A stretch of DNA of 47,643 nucleotides from a virus, in the IMG/VR virus record IMGVR_UViG_3300031237_000258, positions 1-47,643 of that record. One strand, written 5' to 3'. Each line of letters begins with the position of its first letter. Position 1 is the first letter of the stretch. The notes beneath the pieces are model-generated. The model was given only the letters and a program-made list of their open reading frames with translations. It was not told the origin of the DNA and did no database searches. This document shows, piece after piece, positions 1 through 7,223 of the stretch. A program made the translations under genes and the position numbers.

Positions 1-204
1 GTGAGCTTTTCGATTAAAGTCAAACATGCTCTGGTTGACATGGACATTAATGCTGCTGAGTTAGCTCGCCGTGTCGGATATTCATCCATGTATATACATA
101 ATCTGCTGAATGGTAGACGGCGTTGGAACGAAGAGTCTATGCAAAAGGTTTGCGATGTACTGGGGCTTGAGATCAAAGTAGTACCGAAAAACAACACAGG
201 ATAA
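1..204 (+). CDS. Cro/C1-type HTH transcriptional regulator
   Basis: A 67-residue XRE-family DNA-binding protein. Residues 18-50 form the helix-turn-helix (AELARRVGYSSMYIHNLLNG), followed by a short C-terminal helix, so it is a single-domain regulator of Cro size. It opens with GTG on the first base of the window. If the window is circular, GGAG at 47635-47638 lies 5 nt upstream and serves as its ribosome site. It would then follow the small gene at 47455 and the divergent repressor at 47088-47321, the usual place for a Cro-like antagonist. Family assignment is firm; the Cro role is inferred from position. Confidence 0.8.
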   Translation: MSFSIKVKHALVDMDINAAELARRVGYSSMYIHNLLNGRRRWNEESMQKVCDVLGLEIKVVPKNNTG

Positions 205-253
205 ATAGAAATTTAACCTTTAAAGAGATTGAACAGGAGGTACAAATTGTCCT

Positions 254-454
254 ATGAGACACTTCTATGATTCAAAGGACGTTATGCAACTCCTGAGCCT
301 GAATTCAATTAGAACGGCTCAACTACGAATTCAGGCGATGAACGAGGAGTTGAAGTCGCAAGGTTTCTGGGTTGAACGCGGGAAGGTTCCGATTAAGTTC
401 TTCCATGAAAAATACCCTTTTGTCGAGATGGTGCAACAAGCAAGCGGCTCCTAA
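254..454 (+). CDS. Excisionase-like small DNA-binding protein
   Basis: This 66-residue protein starts FYDSKDVMQLL, continues with a predicted recognition helix (RTAQLRIQAMNEELKSQG) and ends with a wing-like stretch (VPIKFFHEKYPF). The pattern matches small winged-helix excisionase/MerR-like proteins of Gram-positive phages and integrative elements, where a 'DVM.ll....ayrii..lNeEL...G....GrVP..yF' pattern is common. Such proteins bend att DNA or regulate early genes. An AGGAGG at 235-240 precedes the ATG by 13 nt. It sits directly after the Cro-like gene, which fits an excision/early-control role. Function is inferred from pattern and context. Confidence 0.6.
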   Translation: MRHFYDSKDVMQLLSLNSIRTAQLRIQAMNEELKSQGFWVERGKVPIKFFHEKYPFVEMVQQASGS

Positions 455-462
455 GGGCCGCT
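443..462 (+). other. Hairpin over the stop codon of the excisionase-like gene
   Basis: AGCGGC (443-448) pairs perfectly with GCCGCT (457-462), with an 8-nt loop that contains the TAA stop at 452-454. No T-run follows, so it is not a standard terminator. It may stabilise the mRNA 3' end or attenuate transcription. Confidence 0.45.
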
Positions 463-499
463 CAGGTGGACAAGCTTTATCCGGGAGGTGAGCAGAGTA

Positions 500-697
500 A
501 TGATGTCAGGACTGCAAGCCAATCAAAAGCAACTGAAAATTTGGCAATCTTCCGGAAATGAGGAAGTTGCATTGATGGCCGACAACGGAAAATCCATTTG
601 CGAGCGCTACGGTTTTAAGATGTGCAGCAAGGTTTCTCACGACTACGGTCAACGGTTGGATCAATTCGCTAACAAATACGAGGAGCGATTGAAATGA
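500..697 (+). CDS. Hypothetical early phage protein
   Basis: A 65-residue protein of unknown function, mostly polar and helical, with no recognised domain. A GTG at 488 is in frame, but it lies inside the Shine-Dalgarno site GGGAGG (483-488). The ATG at 500, 11 nt downstream, is therefore the likelier start (a second ATG follows at 503). It ends with TGA overlapping the ATG of the next gene (ATGA at 694-697), which indicates translational coupling within the early operon. Confidence 0.6.
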   Translation: MMSGLQANQKQLKIWQSSGNEEVALMADNGKSICERYGFKMCSKVSHDYGQRLDQFANKYEERLK

Positions 698-867
698 ATA
701 CCCAAAGCCTTCGAAAGAAACTGTTTTACTACCAACGAATGATGATGGACGCAAAAGCAGCAAGCGATCATTCAGCGCATGAAGTGTACAAGCAGCTGAC
801 CAGGGATCTCTCGGAGCAGATTCAGGAAAATGAGAAAAGCCATCTGCGGCTAACAGATGGCTCCTGA
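694..867 (+). CDS. Small hypothetical early protein (57 aa)
   Basis: A short ORF beginning MNTQSLRKKLFYYQRMMMDA and ending SHLRLTDGS. It is highly charged and probably helical or coiled-coil, with no recognised family. It starts in the ATGA overlap with the preceding gene, and that coupling is the main support for it being real. Its last codons form half of a perfect 9-bp hairpin (838-862) just before the stop. Confidence 0.5.
   Translation: MNTQSLRKKLFYYQRMMMDAKAASDHSAHEVYKQLTRDLSEQIQENEKSHLRLTDGS
838..862. terminator. Strong 9-bp hairpin at the end of the 57-aa gene
   Basis: AGCCATCTG (838-846) and CAGATGGCT (854-862) are perfect complements with a 7-nt loop. On the plus strand A-rich sequence follows. 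On the minus strand the hairpin is followed by a T-rich run, so as an intrinsic terminator it would work best against antisense transcription. It could also be an mRNA-stabilising element. Confidence 0.45.
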
Positions 868-918
868 AAAAAATCGTTAACGGAAGAATACCACAATTTC
901 ATAGAGGGGGACAAGCCT

Positions 919-1185
919 TTGCATAAATCAATTGATGCCCAAATTTTTGAACATGAGCAGCAAATCAGACGGCTGTCGGAAGAGCGTGAAAAGACAAGCC
1001 AAGAAATCAAGGCACTCCATGGCTACCTTGATCCGGGTCTAGCGGAATTAAATAGGCTGCTTGAGTATGAAGCGGATCTCGCCAAACTGATACGCTCTCG
1101 TCAAATGACAGTGAATCGACTGACTGGACAAGCTGTTCATCAAAGTGTTTGCCTCGTCATTGTAGAAACGAGGGCAATCAAATGA
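919..1185 (+). CDS. Small coiled-coil hypothetical protein
   Basis: An 88-residue protein starting at TTG 919, with AGGGGG at 905-910 about 8 nt upstream. Residues 8-60 are strongly helical and charged (HEQQIRRLSEEREKTSQEIK), a clear coiled coil. The C-terminal end is hydrophobic. No enzymatic motif is visible. Its stop (TGA 1183-1185) overlaps the ATG at 1182 of the next gene, so the two are probably coupled. Function unknown. Confidence 0.55.
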   Translation: MHKSIDAQIFEHEQQIRRLSEEREKTSQEIKALHGYLDPGLAELNRLLEYEADLAKLIRSRQMTVNRLTGQAVHQSVCLVIVETRAIK

Positions 1186-1388
1186 GTACGCCAATCTTTG
1201 AATACTTCGTCTACGAATGCCAGGCTTGCTGCCTCGGTTTTGCGGTGGAAACAGCTGAAGAAGATCAGAGCGTAATTAGTTGTCCGGATAAGAATTGTGG
1301 TAGCGAGTTGCTTCGATACGTAGGTGTCAGCGAAATGACGATGGTCAGTGTGGCAACGGAGGTGGAAGAAGATGCCTCTTCATCGTAA
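1182..1388 (+). CDS. Small zinc-ribbon protein
   Basis: A 68-residue protein with two cysteine knuckles: YECQACC near residues 10-16 and SCPDKNCGSELL near 35-46. This is a typical zinc ribbon, in the manner of FmdB/rubredoxin-like regulatory proteins. The start at ATG 1182 is chosen because CGAGGG lies just upstream and it overlaps the preceding stop; an in-frame codon at 1149 lacks a ribosome site. It may bind nucleic acid or a protein partner; the specific role is unknown. Confidence 0.6.
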   Translation: MSTPIFEYFVYECQACCLGFAVETAEEDQSVISCPDKNCGSELLRYVGVSEMTMVSVATEVEEDASSS

Positions 1389-1668
1389 TGAATCAGTCCT
1401 GGAAGAAGGAATTACCTATGACCGTTCGGGACGGATGGAATATCATCCAGATTTTCATCCGAATCACCAGATACCTCTTACTGATGAGGAACTGGAATAC
1501 CTATGTAAGTTTTACGAGGTAGATCCTACACGTACAATCGCTTTCGCACTTGGAAGAACCGAACATGCGTTACGAAGTAAAGTAAACAGTTTGAGACGGA
1601 GCGGGCTGTATGACTATTACAAACGCCGATGGGAAATACGATTTACTCGGGAAACTCAACGGGGTTAG
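1372..1668 (+). CDS. HTH (SANT/Myb-like) hypothetical protein
   Basis: A 98-residue protein whose middle (LTDEELEYLCKFYEVDPTR...ALGRTEHALRSKVNSLRR, about residues 34-80) has the spacing of a Myb/SANT-like or homeodomain-like helix-turn-helix. Small proteins of this type recur in early regions of Bacillota phages, with unknown roles in transcription. The ATG at 1372 follows GGAGGTGGAAGAAG and overlaps the end of the zinc-ribbon gene by 17 nt. An upstream in-frame codon at 1348 is less likely. Confidence 0.6.
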   Translation: MPLHRNESVLEEGITYDRSGRMEYHPDFHPNHQIPLTDEELEYLCKFYEVDPTRTIAFALGRTEHALRSKVNSLRRSGLYDYYKRRWEIRFTRETQRG

Positions 1669-1679
1669 GAAGGTGACTT

Positions 1680-1859
1680 ATGGGAGCTTATAAAGAAATG
1701 ACGATTTCAGACAACCAAGAAGAGCAAATCGATGATACCTGTGATCACTGCTCTGGTGAAGTACATAAAGGGCAAATCGTTTGGAGAGTCGGAAGTGAGG
1801 TTTATTGCTGCAGGGAAGGCTTTGAGAGTGTTTTCAAGATTGTGCCAATGAGATTTTGA
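1680..1859 (+). CDS. Small Cys-rich hypothetical protein (59 aa)
   Basis: The ORF runs from ATG 1680 (AGGAAGGTGA just upstream) to TGA 1857. It contains DTCDHCSGEVHKGQ around residues 20-32 and a CC pair (VYCCREGF) near 43-44. This C-x2-C...C-C arrangement resembles a treble-clef or LIM-like zinc site. It lies 11 nt after the preceding gene, in the same operon. The clean ribosome site and the cysteine pattern support it as real; function unknown. Confidence 0.55.
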   Translation: MGAYKEMTISDNQEEQIDDTCDHCSGEVHKGQIVWRVGSEVYCCREGFESVFKIVPMRF

Positions 1860-1974
1860 AGTCGAAACCAGGGGCAGCCCCTCTGGTCGCAGGGGGATGG
1901 CCGTCCCTGCCTGATGAGACAGGTCAACATAAACGTGGTCGGCGGGTGACCGAGTAAAGAAAGGACTGAGAACG

Positions 1975-2154
1975 ATGTAGTACGTGAATGTATTTGATCT
2001 AACTGCATGGATTCGCTGGCAGAGTGGGAGAGCGTGTAGGTGGAGGGCTGTCGGCACTTGTTACATAACGAGGTCTAGAACGAGGTCTAGAACGTGGAGT
2101 AGGCGTGGACCTACAACGGCTGCTGTAGAGGTAGGGACGGCGGCGGCCTCGTGA
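1975..2154 (+). pseudogene. Possible small ORF with TAG as second codon
   Basis: AAAGGA at 1960-1965 is spaced 9 nt from an ATG at 1975, as for a real gene, but codon 2 is TAG. After it the frame is open for 57 codons (begins YVNVFDLTAWIRWQ, contains RSRTRSRTWSRR) to TGA 2152. A GTG at 1984 could start a 56-residue Arg-rich product but is badly spaced. It could be a nonsense-mutated gene, a regulatory leader, or chance. Low confidence. Confidence 0.3.
2067..2090 (+). repeat. Tandem 12-bp repeat
   Basis: AACGAGGTCTAG occurs twice head-to-tail at 2067-2078 and 2079-2090, followed by a diverged third unit (AACGTGGAGTAG). Each unit ends in TAG/AAC and includes a TCTAGA junction. It encodes the RSRTRSRT part of the doubtful ORF. 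Confidence 0.6.
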
Positions 2155-2178
2155 CTAAACCAAAGGGAGGTGTTGCTG

Positions 2179-2358
2179 GTGAATGAGGAATTAGGTGCTT
2201 TATTGGAACAACATTTTCGGTTCAAAACACAAATTGAATTCAACAAACAGCGCAAAAAATCGGCTGAAGATGAAGTTACCCGTTATCAAAACAAGATTTT
2301 GTATCTGGAAGATCAGCTGGAAGACCTCGCACATCAGATTGAGCGCTTAAACAAATAA
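2179..2358 (+). CDS. Small coiled-coil hypothetical protein
   Basis: A 59-residue protein starting at GTG 2179, eight nt after GGGAGG (2165-2170). Alternative upstream starts at 2170 and 2173 lie on or beside the ribosome site. Nearly the whole length is predicted helical with heptad spacing (KQRKKSAEDEVTRYQNKILY, LEDQLEDLAHQIERLNK). No known family is recognised. It is the last of the small early ORFs before the replication block. Confidence 0.55.
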   Translation: MNEELGALLEQHFRFKTQIEFNKQRKKSAEDEVTRYQNKILYLEDQLEDLAHQIERLNK

Positions 2359-2385
2359 GACCCCGTGTTAGCGGCACGGAGTCTT
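2357..2385. other. Long hairpin just after the stop codon
   Basis: AAGACCCCGTG (2357-2367) pairs with CACGGAGTCTT (2375-2385) with one C-A mismatch and a 7-nt loop, beginning inside the TAA stop of the preceding gene. No T-run follows on the plus strand, while the minus strand continues into T-rich sequence. It is another hairpin placed exactly at a gene end, like those at 443 and 838. Confidence 0.5.
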
Positions 2386-2493
2386 AGATGAAACGCTGTA
2401 AAGAAAAAGGTACTTTGCGGCTATCGTATCACAAATTATTTTCCCCGTAAACGGGACAGTTCACTCACCATATTCCCAATTGGAGGTATATAC

Positions 2494-2913
2494 ATGTCAG
2501 TTCAAATCCATATCAACGGCGAAAACGCCATTGAGGCAATTAAAGAACTTTCCGATCTCGCTGCAAATTTAGTGGTTGCACCTGTTGCAGCTGCAACTCA
2601 AGCGGAAGCACCACAAGAGGACAAGCCAAAACGCCAGCGTTCTGCTAAGCAAGAAGATCCGGCACCGAAGCAACAAGAAGAGCAACAGCCAGAACAACCG
2701 GAACAATCGGAACAACCGGAACCGCAGCAACAAGGTTCTTCTGATAATGTACCAACCGTTGTTGAGCTACGGGCCAAGGCGCAAGAAGTGGGCACATCAC
2801 CAGAAGCTAAAAAGGCGATCAAAGCTCTCTTGGACCAATTCGGAGCGAAATCGATATCCGACGTGCCGGAAGAAAAACGTGCTGACTTCCTGGCTGAACT
2901 GGATCTTATATGA
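2494..2913 (+). CDS. Hypothetical phage protein ('Rrp5-like' by common annotation)
   Basis: This 139-residue protein has three parts: an N-terminal segment (MSVQIHINGENAIEAIKELS), a Gln/Glu/Pro-rich linker (about 45-85, QPEQPEQSEQPEP), and a C-terminal helical domain of SAP/Rho-N-like appearance (VVELRAKAQEVGTSPEAKKA to the end). Proteins of this layout sit upstream of DUF2800 genes in many Firmicute phages and are often labelled rRNA biogenesis protein Rrp5, a name without support here. GGAGGTATATAC precedes ATG 2494. The stop overlaps the DUF2800 start. Probably an accessory of the recombination/replication module. Confidence 0.65.
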   Translation: MSVQIHINGENAIEAIKELSDLAANLVVAPVAAATQAEAPQEDKPKRQRSAKQEDPAPKQQEEQQPEQPEQSEQPEPQQQGSSDNVPTVVELRAKAQEVGTSPEAKKAIKALLDQFGAKSISDVPEEKRADFLAELDLI

Positions 2914-4106
2914 TGGCACAGGCACATGCTGAACGCGCTCACGCTTTGTTGGGCGCGTCCAAGGCTAGCCAATGGATCAATTGTCCACCAAGTGCCCGGC
3001 AGCAGGAGAGCATTCCAGACAAGCGGAGTGAGTACGCAGATGAGGGCACGACGGCCCATGAGCTGGGCGAGATCAAACTTCGCCAACGCATTACCGTTTG
3101 CAATTCAGCTGAGAGGAAACGCCTTGACGATGCGCTGGAAAAGGTCAAGGACAACAAGTTCTATGGACCCGAGATGGAGAACGCCATTCAAGAATACGTG
3201 GATCTCGTCGGAGAGCGCTTTATGGAGTCGAAGGCAAGATCCAGTGATGCAGTGGTGTTGCTAGAGGAACGTCTGGATTTTACAGAGTGGGTACCTGACG
3301 GATATGGCACCGGCGACGTGGTGTTAATCGCTGATGGCGTGCTGGAAGTCATCGATCTGAAATATGGCAAGGGTGTGCCGGTAAGTGCTGTAGGCAACCC
3401 GCAGATGCGCCTTTATGCTCTTGGTGCGTGGGTAGCTTACAGTTATCTCTACGACATTCAGGAGATCCGCATGACGATCGTTCAGCCGCGACTTGATAGC
3501 GTTAGCTCGGACACCATGCCAATCGATGAGCTGCTGGAGTGGGCAGAGACGGTAGTCAAGCCCGCCGCAGGACAAGCATTTGCCGGAGAAGGCGAGTTTA
3601 AGTCTGGTGATCACTGCCGCTGGTGCAAAGTAAAAGGGAATTGCCGCGCCAGAGCGGATGCAAATATGGAAGCACTCAAGTATGAATTTAAGGACCCAGC
3701 TTTGTTGGACAACGAGGAGATCGGTTCGATCCTGTTTGTCGCCGAACAGTTGAAAGCCTGGGCAAAGGATGTTGAGGACTACGCTTTCGAACAAGCCAAG
3801 GAGGGGAACAAGATCCCGCAATGGAAGCTGGTCGAAGGTCGAAGCAATCGTGCTATTACGGACAAAGACGCGGCGCGGACCGTACTGGAAGCTGCACAGC
3901 TGGAGCCAGAGAAATACCTGAAACCGCAAGAGTTACTTGGTATCGGGGATCTGGAGAAGCGTGTCGGGAAGAAAGAGCTAGCCGCTTTGCTGGATGGTTT
4001 GATCATCAAGCCGCAAGGCAAGCCGGTGCTCGTTCCCGAGTCGGACAAGCGTCCGGAGCTGAACAGCGTTGAGAAAGATTTCGCGGGAGAGGAGTTTTCT
4101 GAATGA
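2910..4106 (+). CDS. DUF2800 protein (PD-(D/E)XK, RecB/Cas4-like nuclease fold)
   Basis: This 398-residue protein has the hallmark DUF2800 N-terminus (LLGASKASQWINCPPSARQQ), the DEGTTAHELGE helix, and a nuclease-like core near residues 135-165 (GTGDVVLIADGVLEVIDLKY), where D, E and DxK match the PD-(D/E)XK active site. A cysteine cluster (HCRWCKVKGNCRARAD, about 235-250) resembles the Fe-S cluster site of Cas4/RecB-family enzymes. It probably acts as a DNA exonuclease in replication or recombination, paired with the DUF2815 protein two genes on. The ATG overlaps the previous stop, with a second ATG at 2913. Family membership is solid; activity is inferred. Confidence 0.88.
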   Translation: MMAQAHAERAHALLGASKASQWINCPPSARQQESIPDKRSEYADEGTTAHELGEIKLRQRITVCNSAERKRLDDALEKVKDNKFYGPEMENAIQEYVDLVGERFMESKARSSDAVVLLEERLDFTEWVPDGYGTGDVVLIADGVLEVIDLKYGKGVPVSAVGNPQMRLYALGAWVAYSYLYDIQEIRMTIVQPRLDSVSSDTMPIDELLEWAETVVKPAAGQAFAGEGEFKSGDHCRWCKVKGNCRARADANMEALKYEFKDPALLDNEEIGSILFVAEQLKAWAKDVEDYAFEQAKEGNKIPQWKLVEGRSNRAITDKDAARTVLEAAQLEPEKYLKPQELLGIGDLEKRVGKKELAALLDGLIIKPQGKPVLVPESDKRPELNSVEKDFAGEEFSE

Positions 4107-4348
4107 GTCGGTTATTCATAATCGTACAAACAAACAAAAGCGATTATAACGAACAAACAATGGTAACCCGAAATGCCGAACGTGAAGTAATTAACTATGC
4201 GGGTATTCTCGCATCGCGGGGCGGCTTGGAGGATGACATCGAGATCAACCGTATCTTTTCTGTCGATATTTACGGCAAAGTGGATCATCACGAAATCGAA
4301 TTCAAAAATGGAAAGCTCGTTTTGAACACAATTCCACGGCAAGGCTAA
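4103..4348 (+). CDS. Hypothetical protein between DUF2800 and DUF2815
   Basis: An 81-residue protein of unknown family (MSRLFIIVQTNKSDYNEQTM). It is beta-rich in its C-terminal half (INRIFSVDIYGKVDHHEIEF). The ATG sits in an ATGA overlap with the DUF2800 stop, so translation is coupled. It may be a small accessory to the nuclease/ssDNA-binding pair; nothing in the sequence shows a catalytic site. Confidence 0.65.
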   Translation: MSRLFIIVQTNKSDYNEQTMVTRNAEREVINYAGILASRGGLEDDIEINRIFSVDIYGKVDHHEIEFKNGKLVLNTIPRQG

Positions 4349-4374
4349 TCCAAAAATAAAGGAGCAGATCTAAT

Positions 4375-4971
4375 ATGGCAATTGACAATACAGCAACAAA
4401 GGTGATCACAGGAAAAGTACGTCTCTCGTACACCCATATCTTTGAACCGCAATCTATCGACGGTGGGGACGAGAAATACAGCACGGCAATTCTGATCCCG
4501 AAGACTGACAAAGAAACACTGCGTAAGATCAAAGCAGCGGTTGAGGCAGCCAAGGAGCTGGGCAAGAGCAAGTGGGGTGGCAAGATTCCCGCCAACTGCA
4601 AAACTCCTCTGCGTGACGGTGACGAGGAACGACCTGACGACGAAGCTTATGCTGGTCATTACTTCCTGAATGCGTCGAGTAAAAACAAGCCTGGTATCGC
4701 TAAACCGATTGGTAAGGGTGCAGACGGGAAGACCAAGTTTCAAGAAATCACTGACAGTACCGAAGTTTACAGCGGTTGCTATGCCAAGGTGAGTCTGAAT
4801 TTTTATCCGTTCGACGCGAAGGGCAATCGCGGCGTTGCAGCTGGTCTTAACAACGTGGTCAAGGTGCAAGATGGTGACTTCCTCGGTGGACGAAGCAACG
4901 TTAATGACGATTTCGCGAATGAAGATTTTGACACCGACGATAATGGCGATGATGATGACTTTTTGAGCTAA
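4375..4971 (+). CDS. DUF2815 ssDNA-binding-like protein
   Basis: This 198-residue protein has the DUF2815 pattern: GKVRLSYTHIFEPQSIDGGD near the start, then YSTAILIPKTDKET, and SSKNKPGIAKP in the middle. Members are predicted OB-fold ssDNA-binding proteins functionally like T7 gp2.5. The C-terminus is extremely acidic and ends in a hydrophobic tip (DDNGDDDDFLS), a tail typical of SSB proteins that recruits other replication proteins. AAAGGAGCAG precedes the ATG. It lies directly upstream of the zinc protein and DNA polymerase and probably coats ssDNA at the phage fork. Confidence 0.85.
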   Translation: MAIDNTATKVITGKVRLSYTHIFEPQSIDGGDEKYSTAILIPKTDKETLRKIKAAVEAAKELGKSKWGGKIPANCKTPLRDGDEERPDDEAYAGHYFLNASSKNKPGIAKPIGKGADGKTKFQEITDSTEVYSGCYAKVSLNFYPFDAKGNRGVAAGLNNVVKVQDGDFLGGRSNVNDDFANEDFDTDDNGDDDDFLS

Positions 4972-4987
4972 TGGGTTTTTTGCAGCA

Positions 4988-5013
4988 GGGGATTCGGAAG
5001 AGTCCCCTTTCTT
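4988..5013 (+). terminator. Terminator-like hairpin between SSB-like gene and polymerase
   Basis: GGGGATT (4988-4994) pairs with AGTCCCC (5001-5007) with one wobble and a 6-nt loop, followed by TTTCTT. It may partially terminate, raising SSB-like mRNA over the polymerase. Confidence 0.55.
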
Positions 5014-5042
5014 ATCCAAATATTCGGGAGAGGGAATCGAAT

Positions 5043-5252
5043 ATGAAGCAGCAAAAACGGGAATGCGATCGATGCGGAATCGCATTTACACCGAAGGGAC
5101 ACATCACAAAGTATTGCACATCATGTCGAAAAGCTAGCTTCGGTACGATCAACACACAAAGATTACTGAATTTTGCTCTTCAAGAACTTGGCATTAATAG
5201 AGAACAGTTGATTTCGAGATTTGTTCAGAGAAATCGGAGTGAAACAAAATGA
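5043..5252 (+). CDS. Small zinc-ribbon protein upstream of DNA polymerase
   Basis: A 69-residue protein with CDRCGIAF near residue 8 and YCTSCRKA near 26: two CxxC knuckles about 18 residues apart, a classic zinc ribbon, followed by a helical C-terminus. The start is placed at ATG 5043 because GAGAGGGAATCGA lies just upstream. An in-frame ATG at 4971 would force translation through a terminator-like hairpin. Its end overlaps the polymerase start (ATGA at 5249-5252). It may assist DNA binding by the polymerase; unproven. Confidence 0.65.
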   Translation: MKQQKRECDRCGIAFTPKGHITKYCTSCRKASFGTINTQRLLNFALQELGINREQLISRFVQRNRSETK

Positions 5253-7210
5253 CCATTCTCCAAATCGACTTAGAAACGTACAGCAGCGTTGACCTGATAA
5301 AATGCGGCGTCCATCGTTACGTCGAATCGCCTGACTTCGAAATCCTTCTCTTTGCTTACGCTTACGGTGACGATCCAGTAGAGGTTATTGATCTGACTGC
5401 TTTTGAAGAATTACCGGAGCGAGTGATGCGAGATCTGATTAACCCGAGTGTGATCAAAACAGCTTACAACGCCGCATTTGAACGTACGTGTATCGCTAAA
5501 CATTTCAGAACCGAATGCAATCCTCTTCAGTGGCGATGCACGGCAGTCCATGCCTTAGCGCTCGGGCTACCAGGCTACTTGGAAGGTGTCGCTGAGGTAC
5601 TGAAACTATCGGCACAGAAGGACGCCAAAGGCAAAAACCTGATCAAGTTTTTCAGTATTCCATGCAAGCCCACGAAAGCGAACGGGGAGCGAACGCGAAA
5701 CTATCCGCATCATGATCCGGACAAGTGGGAAGAGTACAAAGCTTACAACAAACAGGACGTAGTCGTTGAACGGGAAGTGCGCCGTAAGCTGGAGCGTTTT
5801 CCGGTTCCAGAACATGAATGGCGGCTGTGGGCACTCGACCAAGAGATCAATGATCGCGGTACCCGGCTTGATCCGGAATTGGTGAGGCAGGCAATCGCTT
5901 GCGACGAACAATACGAAGCGCGGCTGGTGGAGGAAGCTAGAGAGCTGACAGGGTTAGATAATCCAAACAGCCTTTCGCAGATCAAGGAATGGCTAGCAGA
6001 ACGAGGCTTGGAAACTCCTGACGGGTTATCGAAAGAGTATATGCCGGTGTTGCTTGACGCCGCGCCGGATGACGAGACTCGCCGGATGCTGGAACTGCGG
6101 CAGGAGATGAGTAAGACCAGTGTGGACAAGTACAACGCAATGCAACGGTCCATCTGTGCGGACGATCGGGCAAGAGGGTTGCTCCAGTTCTGCGGAGCCA
6201 ATCGAACTTGGCGATGGGCGGGTCGGCTCATCCAGGTGCAAAACCTACCTCAGAACAAAATTGAGGACTTAGCACTGGCGCGGGAGATCCTGCTAAGCGG
6301 AGATTTCGAGCTGTTGGAGATGCTGTTCGGGGCTCCACCGTTTGTACTATCGCAACTGATTCGCACTGCATTTATTCCATCGAAAGACTGCCGGTTCATC
6401 GTCTCCGACTTCTCCGCCATCGAGGCCCGCGTGATTGCCTGGTTGGCCGACGAGCACTGGGTGCTAGACGTGTTTCGGGGTCATGGAAAAATCTACGAGG
6501 CTACGGCGGCGCAGATGTTCAAGGTAGCGTTCGAAACGATCACGAAGGGCCACGCAAACTATGAACTGCGGGCAAAAGGGAAAGTTGCAACGCTGGCATG
6601 TGGCTATCAAGGCGGCCCGAATGCACTTATTGCGATGGGGGCATTAAAGAGCGGTATCTCGGAGGATGAACTTCCAGCGCTGGTCAAACAATGGCGCAAG
6701 GCTAATCCCAATATCGTCAAGCTGTGGTATGCGGCTGAGGATGCAGCAGTCACGGCAGTTCGGGAGAAAACGACTGTCAAACTGGCTCACGGGGTGCAGT
6801 ACCGGTATGCACCAGGAGTACTTTTTGCAGATCTGCCGAGTGGTCGAAGCCTTGCTTACGTTAACCCGCGTATCAAGCCAGATCCTAAATTCGATAAAGA
6901 TGGACTGGTATTTGATGGCATGGATCAGGTCAAGAAAAAGTGGATGTCACACCGGACATATGGTGGACGCCTGGTGGAGAACTTGGTTCAGGCGATCGCG
7001 CGGGATTGCCTGGCGGTGAGTCTGACGAGGTTGGATGCAGAGGGCTACGAAGTGGTGATGCATGTACACGATGAAGCGGTGTTGGACGTACCGATCGGTA
7101 CCGGATCCGTAGAGCATGTGACAAATGTGATGGGCAAACCGATAGATTGGGCGCCGGGGTTGCCGCTGTCAGCTGCAGCGTTCGAATGTGACTTTTACCA
7201 AAAAGACTAA
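5249..7210 (+). CDS. Phage DNA polymerase, family A (Pol I-type) with proofreading domain
   Basis: A 653-residue replicative polymerase. The N-terminal 3'-5' exonuclease has Exo I (QIDLETYSS, residues 5-13), Exo II around NAAFERTCIAKHF and Exo III YNKQDVVVEREV. The polymerase domain has motif A (VSDFSAIEARVIAWLAD), motif B (RAKGKVATLACGYQGG) and motif C (MHVHDEAVLDVP), including both metal-binding aspartates. It lacks the 5'-nuclease domain of bacterial Pol I, as usual for phage enzymes. It is coupled by ATGA overlap to the zinc protein. The enzyme should synthesise both strands of the phage genome with the VapE helicase-primase downstream. Confidence 0.95.
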   Translation: MTILQIDLETYSSVDLIKCGVHRYVESPDFEILLFAYAYGDDPVEVIDLTAFEELPERVMRDLINPSVIKTAYNAAFERTCIAKHFRTECNPLQWRCTAVHALALGLPGYLEGVAEVLKLSAQKDAKGKNLIKFFSIPCKPTKANGERTRNYPHHDPDKWEEYKAYNKQDVVVEREVRRKLERFPVPEHEWRLWALDQEINDRGTRLDPELVRQAIACDEQYEARLVEEARELTGLDNPNSLSQIKEWLAERGLETPDGLSKEYMPVLLDAAPDDETRRMLELRQEMSKTSVDKYNAMQRSICADDRARGLLQFCGANRTWRWAGRLIQVQNLPQNKIEDLALAREILLSGDFELLEMLFGAPPFVLSQLIRTAFIPSKDCRFIVSDFSAIEARVIAWLADEHWVLDVFRGHGKIYEATAAQMFKVAFETITKGHANYELRAKGKVATLACGYQGGPNALIAMGALKSGISEDELPALVKQWRKANPNIVKLWYAAEDAAVTAVREKTTVKLAHGVQYRYAPGVLFADLPSGRSLAYVNPRIKPDPKFDKDGLVFDGMDQVKKKWMSHRTYGGRLVENLVQAIARDCLAVSLTRLDAEGYEVVMHVHDEAVLDVPIGTGSVEHVTNVMGKPIDWAPGLPLSAAAFECDFYQKD

Positions 7211-7223
7211 GGAGTGAAGTTAA

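Larger units (their letters stand above)
1860..2178 (+). other. Intergenic stretch with hairpins, tandem repeat and a broken ORF
   Basis: No intact gene is convincing here. Visible are GGGGCAGCCCC just after the previous gene, a GCAGGG/CCCTGC hairpin near 1889-1910, a tandem 12-mer at 2067-2090, and an open frame (1975-2154) interrupted at codon 2. Long reverse-strand ORFs in this stretch look like shadows because they lack ribosome sites. Confidence 0.4.

Noticed and set aside
1860-1975. tRNA or known riboswitch in the early non-coding stretch
   Set aside because: Hairpins are present but no cloverleaf, CCA end or recognisable riboswitch core could be traced.
1707-2057. Reverse-strand ORFs of 116 and 68 residues in the 1.7-2.3 kb region
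   Set aside because: No ribosome sites, opposite to operon direction, and overlapping real small genes; treated as shadows.
3324-3929. Reverse-strand 201-residue ORF within the DUF2800 gene
   Set aside because: Lies entirely antisense to a well-recognised gene; no start signal.
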